This document shows, in pieces, positions 57,707 to 64,000 of a stretch of 64,000 nt of DNA (within the stretch, counting starts at the first letter, position 1; each line of letters starts with the position of its first letter). The position numbers and the translations under genes are program-made. Source of the stretch: Cardiocondyla obscurior. Lineage: Eukaryota; Arthropoda; Insecta; Hymenoptera; Formicidae. The notes beneath the pieces were generated by a model. It did not search any database. It was not told the origin of the DNA and saw only the letters and a list, made by a program, of their open reading frames with translations. The DNA is taken from NCBI RefSeq assembly GCF_019399895.1, contig NC_091892.1, forward strand, positions 1,011,730 through 1,075,729, read 5' to 3'.

Positions 57707-60700
57707 ACATTAAACGTTTTACCTGAACGCTCTTCGTTTTATTTCGCGATTTCCTCTCGGGTGCCACGTCGACAATCCCGGCCGTCGCAGCGAACGTTGA
57801 CACGTTCGAAACGAGGTATATATTTCGCCGTGTGGAAAGTAATCCTCTTCGAGTACTTAGGGTTCAAAGAGAATTTTAATGACGGCCTGCGTTGAACCGT
57901 TCGTATTATGCGCAAAGCCAGATACGTTCGTCAATAAGTTACGAAGGCCTTTCAGCCGTTTTGCGTAAATTAATATTGTAGTTTCGATAGATCGTGCTGA
58001 TTCAACGACGGATCTACAGATTTTTGAAATATTTCGAAAAATTGTATTAAACGACTGGTTAATATTTCATATTTGCACACTTTTTTTTTTTTTTTTTTTG
58101 CGACGTATACTGTTAAATCATCTAAAGTATAAAATGAACGAAAAAGCATTTGTGCGCCCATTTTTTTCTCAGTATTTATTTTTACAAAAAAAAAAAAAAG
58201 AAAGAACAATCGTTCTTTTAAAAAAATGTTTTATTAAATATATTTGTGTACGTATAAAACATTTTAACAGAAGCACTTTGCAGAAATACGTTTCTTCACC
58301 GCGACAAAATTATGGCGGGGTAGAAAGATGAGTTACGCCAACACCTTTTATTCGTCGTATCGTATTTCCGAATGTGCCCACAACGCAGCTAGATATTTAG
58401 CAAAAAGAAGGAGGGGAGGAAAAAAAATATAAAAAAAACGAATTTAGGAAATAAATATTCGCACGGTTTCCGGCGAAAAAGATAGTTCGCGCTCGTAGAT
58501 CACGCGTATCGAATTCGCGAGGTCGGCGGGCGGACTTCTGCCGTAGAAAGTCGCGTGGTGACCTTCCCGAGCGAGCCTCGCATAACTCTCCTACGCAACA
58601 ACGCCCATCGTTCATCGTAGGGACGTTCAAAGTCGTCTGCTTTTGCGATCCTGAAATAAACCCCGGCTTTTTAATATTGCGCAACCGCCGACAGCCGCGC
58701 GCGCTCTTATTACACGCCGTATATTTTCAAGCCGCGTTATAATCGACAGGTATACGATACGCCCGTATCGTGCACGCGCGATAGGATTGATACAGCTACG
58801 CGTTATTACAATGCCGCGTTTATATTCGCTTTACAATGGAAGACGCGCGTGGCATTAATTACAACGCATCCGTGCGACGCTGATGGAAAGATTACGCCTG
58901 ACGTTGCAGGCGCGGGCAGCCGTACGGTTTCTCAACGGATCCGCGTTAACGCACGTATTGGAACGCCCTGGAAATATCGAGCGGAAGACACGTAATCCCT
59001 TGGTTAAGTTACTCATTTACTGGACCACGCGTGGAAGAATGCGAGGCACGACTTTGCATCGCGCGATCTTTTTTCGTATCGTAAGAACCCTACCGGGGAA
59101 GATTTCGCTTTTCATATCGCTTGTTCTATTTTATTTTTAATTTTTTCTTTTTTTTTTTTTTTTTTTAATTTGTATCAAGATCTCGTTCTTGCGTTATTTG
59201 CGACAACAATAGTTCACCGGTTTCCATGTACGTTCGCAGCCGGTTTAATCGAGTCCGATTAGCGTCGCGACAAGTAAGGAAATCCCGCCGACTTCCGACC
59301 GGCTTCGTCGCCGCCGGACTCCGGAAAATGGAGCACGGTCGCGATCACGTACGCGTTCGCTTTTTTTTCCACGGCCGCAACCGGGGGAGGAAGGGAAAAG
59401 GGGAGATGAAATCCATTTTCGTTTTCCGGAGCGTTTCACCTTGAGGACGACGTCGTTCGGGTGTTCGCGCATTTCTCTTGGCCCCTCGGTCGACGCGCGG
59501 GAACAAGTTGTGCATGGGCATGGGCGGAGTCCGCGGCGACCCTGCTCCAATAAATCTGGAGCACGATCGCGTGCAAGCGATAAGTGAGAAAGTAAATAAA
59601 TGAATGAGCGACTGTCCGCGGCCCGGCGCGTCCACGACGTCTCGTAATATTTTATATCAATTTCGCCACCGCGTTCTCGGGGCTTGACGGAGGAATAAAC
59701 GAGAGGCGCGGACAGCGCACGTCAATTAAATACGCGGACTGCGCACGCAGCCCCGACGTAATGCCCCTTTACCGCGAGTGTTCTCCAGCTAAATTTCAAG
59801 TCCACTCCCGGGAATATGGAAATGGTAGTAATTTACGAACAATCAACGCCTGATATATGAACCGTCTCCGGCAAATTAGGCTTCGAAGGACTTAATGAAT
59901 AATAAAAATATATTTCCCGATTTTATTGCCGCGGAATTTTAATTGACGCCCTCGGGGGCCTGAGTCATAAAAATTTATAGCCAAAGGAAGAAATATTATT
60001 TCTTTAAATTAAATGATAATAATTATAATAATAAAAAAAAAGGCGATTAACAGGCGCGATCGGCGATTCGCTCATCGGAACGTTCATTATGTGATGTATA
60101 AATTAAATTGATGTGAAACGGGAACGTATAATTCATCGAGTATCTCCTTTATCGATCTACCTTGAATGGAGATATTGACTTTAAAGGAGTTGGGAATCGC
60201 TTGATAAACAGTTGCGCACGTATATTGTGTAAGTTAATCGTTCGGCCTTGTTAATATTAAAAACGAGCAAATTATCTGTGACACGTTGCAGCTGATAACG
60301 TCTCTTTGTATTTAATTCGAGTAAATTGAAGTAAATTAAACGTTATCCGAGTCAAATACCTGATTCAGCATGTAAGATTTCAGTTCTATATGGACAGATT
60401 CCGATATTATTCGTTATTCGTATCGATCTCAGTAATCTCGTCGACCCGTGCGAGATAATCTTTTTTTTTTTTTTGAGAGGGAAAACCACTTCGGATACCT
60501 TTTTAGCCACCCGGCTTTTTAATGCTCGTGTAACGTGATCGGCAATTATCAAAATATGCGATCGAATATCGAGGCGATAAGGTCGCGCGTCTTTAACGAA
60601 AACGAGCGCGTGTTACATAAAGCGCGCGTTATTACATAAAATCGAGAGATTGAAGTTACGCCAAGGTAAAACGACCAAAAACGACCCGATCGGGATAAAC

Positions 60701-61431
60701 AAAGTTCGCGGGTGCCTCGCCTTAGCCTTGATCTACTCTTAAGCCTCGCTTCTTCCTCGCGCTCGTGAACACGCTACTCAGCACCTCCTTTTCACCTTGC
60801 GCAACACTCGCACGCTCCGCTGGATACGCAGATGGACGAACGGACAGATGGTCTAAGACTGAATGTATGAAAGCCTCTAACAATTGCGTCCCTCCCTCCC
60901 TCTCCTCCCCGGTCGTACATACGCGGCGGATCTTTGTCGGGCATATCGCCGATGCATCCGATACCGATCGGCGCCCGGCACGCTTCGAGATGCCCGGCGG
61001 AACGGGCCCGTCGAAGTTGCGGCAATCCGCGAAAACGAAAATTAATGACGATACGATCAGATAATACGTAACGAAAGAAACCTTTCATGCACGCACGGTA
61101 TCGAGACCGAGCGGAATAATTAATCGGATGACGTAAGTGTCTGACGGGCAGTTTGAACAATGCCGTAATTTCCCCGAGCTGTACTTTACGTGACCGAGGG
61201 ACGTTCGTCTTTGGGTGTAGCGGGTGTGGGGACTCTGGTCGCCGCTAAAAGCGCTACGAATAAAATGTAGTCCACGTAAAAGATGAGAACGTATATTAGA
61301 AACATATCGTGTACAATAGCCGATGACAATGTTGGTGGCAGTGTCGTAAGCCGCGTCGCCGGCTAATTAATTACAATCGAACGTCGTGAAAGGCGTTAAT
61401 GCCCCGAGACTGTCGCTCGGTGGTCCCTCGC
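57707..61431. other. Gene-poor stretch
   Basis: About 3.7 kb with several poly-T/A runs (58081-58099, 58187-58199, 59150-59166) and CpG-rich intervals (58500-59000, 59220-59560). Frames of up to 122 codons are Arg-rich translations of CpG-rich DNA, without signal peptides or recognisable domains. No gene is supported. The right end should contain the 3' UTR of the Gly/Tyr-rich cuticle gene. Confidence 0.4.
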
Positions 61432-63290
61432 TCAGTGGTAGTAGCCACCATATCCACCATAACCGTGACCGAGTCCGTAGCCGTATCCATAGCCGAGACC
61501 ATAACCACCGTATCCAAGACCGTGGCCGTATCCATAACCGTTTGATACGTAGGTGACCGTTGGCGGGACTTTGTATCCGTAGTAGCCGTAATTCACCGCT
61601 GGCGAGGCGTAAGTCGGTGCGTAGGCCACCTTAGCGAGAGGGGCGGTGTACGCCACTTTTGTAACAGGTGCAACGATCTTAGCGACTGGCGGAGCCACCG
61701 CGACCTGTAGAACAAAACGGGAGAGTTACGCCATACCGTATTTCACCTCGCAATACATATACAAATGAAAATTTCATAAAAAAAATTTTTAATTCTCCCT
61801 TAAAATGTGCTCGGTAATTATTCCAATTTTTTTCCCCCCCACCCGTACCCTCCCTTCTGCCCGCGAGCGTTATTTTGCTGAAATAGTAATGCAAAACTTT
61901 ATTTCCACTGAATTCATTTCGCGCGGTAGCTCGTTTATGGATTATACAGCGAGCCAAGTCGGAACTTTTTTTTTTCACCGAAATTGTCCCCGGATGGGAG
62001 GTACGCCGGTATTCTGATAACCCTTTCCTTCCCGCATCGAAAGGGTCCGATTACCTGTCCAACCGAGAACTTATTTTACTTACCTTGAACGTATTAGCGT
62101 AGCTGGTCGCAAGTGGAGCGTGCGCGTATGTGATCGAAGGCGCGTACGCTACTCCATGACCCAAGCCGTAACCACCGTAACCGTAACCGCCGTAGCCGTA
62201 AAGTCCTCCGTATCCGGAGTAAAGGCCGCCGGCTGATGCGTAGGCAACAGTGGCAAGAAGGACGATCTGTGGTTAAACATATAGGTATAAATCGGGATTC
62301 CCTCAGAATTTAAATTATATATAAAATCGTAATGAAATTCAGGCCGAAATGCGATAGAAACTTAATCCATTGTACAACGCATGGAAAAAAAAGACAAAAA
62401 AAAAAATAATAATACTTGCGGAATTAAAATTCCAATTATGAAATTGAAACGTGTCCTATTTTTTAATAAAAAGAGTACGTATGTGACGAGCGAAATGAAG
62501 TAATGGATTAGTAATTTTCAGACTTTTTCTTTTAAATAAAATCGTGAAAATGTACGTAGGTAAAAGAGGCAACAAAATGGTTAATACGAGCGAAAAAAAA
62601 AAAGAAAAAAGAAATAGAAAAAAGGAAAAAGAATTAAAATAACGTACGTTTCTAAAAGGCATTTTATCACCAGTTTTGCTTACGACAGCGAATTATGCGA
62701 GATTATCCTAAATGACGATACGAAGCTCCTAAGCGAATGGCTTGCATCGTCGCGTAGGTATAGCCTTCGGCTTTATTTACGCATATTCAGGATGATTTCA
62801 AACGCGTATCATACGATATGAATGAAACAAGCGTATTCCAGCGATAAAATCGTGCCCGCGGCGGCAAGTAAAGTTCACAGCAAATGTTACGTCCGAGTAT
62901 TTCTCACGGTATTGCGACTGTCTCTTTCTCCTTCTTTCCCCGTCCTCCTCACGGTGGTTTCAGATAAGTCTAATCTCCACATAAAAGCAAAGTTATAAGA
63001 GGACAAATATCATTTTCGAACTGCGAGCTTTTTTTACATCTCGCGATATATACATTCCTCGATGAATCTGCGCGAATCCCGGCGGTCTGCGGTCTCTTTA
63101 AAGAACTCTAACGCGGCCGCTTAAAAAATTATATAAAACTTATACACAAGTGAGATCTACGCGTCGCTCAAAAAAAAAGAAAAAGAAGGAAAAAATAAAA
63201 AACCGCGGATATCTATACACTCTCGACGGGAAAAGTTTCGCCCGCCCCGAGTACGCATGCAACGAGTGCTTCACTCACCAACTTAAACAT
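61432..63290 (-). CDS. Gly/Tyr-rich cuticle-type secreted protein (155 residues)
   Basis: Three exons in the preferred model: 63290-63279 (MFKL), 62266-62084 and 61704-61432, all phase 0, giving 155 residues. Signal peptide MFKLIVLLATVAYASAGG. Exon 2 is GY-rich (GLYGYGGYGYGGYGLGHG) and ends APLATSYANTFK, a block also seen in the 54.6-kb protein (VATSYANTYKV). Exon 3 has VAP/KVAY repeats and ends in further GYG repeats (HGYGGYGGYYH). A nearer ATG at 62662 could supply MPFRN through its own donor, but it lacks a TATA box and gives a poorer signal peptide; the 63290 exon has both. Other first-exon choices remain possible. Confidence 0.75.
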
Positions 63291-63329
63291 GTTGCTCGAG
63301 GTGCTTGCAAACTCTTGTCGGTACTGTGG

Positions 63330-63369
63330 ACTGACTACATCTCGTGTACCCCGTCAGATCACTTATATA
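63330..63369 (-). promoter_or_regulatory. Core promoter (TATA + TCAGT initiator) of the Gly/Tyr-rich cuticle gene
   Basis: ATATATAAG (63370-63362) and TCAGT (63334-63330) on the minus strand with about 33-base spacing, followed 40 bases on by the MFKL start codon. This pairing is the main reason for preferring the distal first exon. Confidence 0.6.
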
Positions 63370-63370
63370 T

Positions 63371-64000
63371 CCCTCGGCGGATTGTTTTTGCCGGTGGACG
63401 CGCGTCAAAGATCCAAGGGGGAGAGAGAGAGATGCGGAAAAAAAAAAGTTTTCCCTACCAATCGCGGGCGAGGCGAATTCGTAGGTGCGGTAAACAGCGT
63501 GGGGTCCGGATTCCCGCGGCCAGCCGATAGTGGGGTGGGTCGGACCCCGGGACTTGTTACGCGTTCACCTAGATCCTAGATCCTTAGCCGGTGCCGCGGA
63601 TGACTCGCCGCGCGGTCTCACCGCGGCCGTTCGCACGAAGGACGAAGCCATTATCGGTCCAAGCAAGAGAAAAGAAGGAAAGAGAAAAAAAAGAGAAGAA
63701 GAAGAAAAAGAATGAAAAAAAAAAAAAATAAGTATCGGTCGTTCGATTCGCATCGTGAGAAAAAGCGCGTTCGTGCCACCTTGAGCGCACACGCGCGCGC
63801 GAACGTGCGCGCGATCGCGAAGGGAGGAAAGGGGGACGGTGAGGGTTTACCTCGTGTCCCTCCGACGTCTCTTTACCTGCCGGCCACTCTCAATCGCTTT
63901 CTGTAATTATTCGCGCGTCTATGATCTTGTCTGTGCTCCGCGAAGCGTGAACAGAGCAACACGGGGACCTCGACCGATCGAATGTGGCACGCGGTGGTGC
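63371..64000. other. Upstream flank of the last cuticle gene
   Basis: GC- and CpG-rich with an A/G-rich tract at about 63660-63730. No coding region is supported. It may hold control sequences of the cuticle gene or the edge of a gene beyond the window. Confidence 0.35.

Noticed and set aside
58397..61160. Several 70-122 codon frames in the gene-poor 58-61 kb stretch
   Set aside because: Arg-rich translations of CpG-rich DNA, overlapping on both strands, with no signal peptide, repeat or recognised motif.

Overview
This window is nuclear DNA from an insect, most likely a hymenopteran of the ant/wasp/bee kind. Genes are split by many short (about 70-400 bp) AT-rich GT-AG introns, and the cuticle-protein genes have a TATA box plus an arthropod TCAGT-type initiator. 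The gene set (sphingolipid desaturase, a ZP-domain protein, a serine protease homologue, cuticle proteins) is insect-like. CRLF3, which I recall as absent from Drosophila but kept in beetles, locusts and Hymenoptera, is present. The order assignment is inference. For every multi-exon gene I joined exons at visible splice sites, and each model closed with an integral reading frame; coordinates given are the coding span.

Left half (about 0.5-28.2 kb): densely packed housekeeping genes. In order: the first coding exon of a secreted or membrane protein leaving the window (-), DDX10/Dbp4 RNA helicase (+), NAD isocitrate dehydrogenase gamma-type subunit (-), HP1 chromobox protein (+), CEBPZ/Noc1 ribosome-assembly factor (-), sphingolipid delta-4 desaturase DEGS1/ifc (-), BUD31 splicing factor (+), CRLF3 (-), an unrecognised 509-residue protein with repeated KYSW motifs (-), and the golgin TMF1 (-). 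Several pairs are head-to-head or tail-to-tail with small gaps. DDX10 and CEBPZ both serve ribosome biogenesis, and BUD31 serves splicing.

Middle (28-36 kb): an intron-containing tRNA-Ile(UAU), a ZP-domain membrane protein (+), an unrecognised acidic 362-residue protein whose model needs a GC-AG intron (-), and mitochondrial ribosomal protein mS34 (-).

Right half (37-64 kb): extracellular matrix and cuticle. A long (1084-residue) serine protease homologue resembling Drosophila scarface has lost its catalytic serine and has its CLIP domain split by a large Gly/His/Tyr-rich insertion. Its promoter lies 3 kb upstream of the coding start. Then come five low-complexity cuticle-type genes (about 49.2, 52.0, 54.6, 57.3 and 63.3 kb). 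Three of them start with a four-codon first exon (MLRF, MFKL, MFKL) spliced to a hydrophobic signal-peptide exon. Long stretches between them hold no gene I can support.

Non-genic structure worth attention: a 214-217 bp inverted-repeat element present three times (introns of DDX10 and TMF1, and intergenic); a block of strong hairpins next to the DDX10 promoter; and a repeated exon-like segment ending in a splice donor at 13.7 kb and 42.8 kb.
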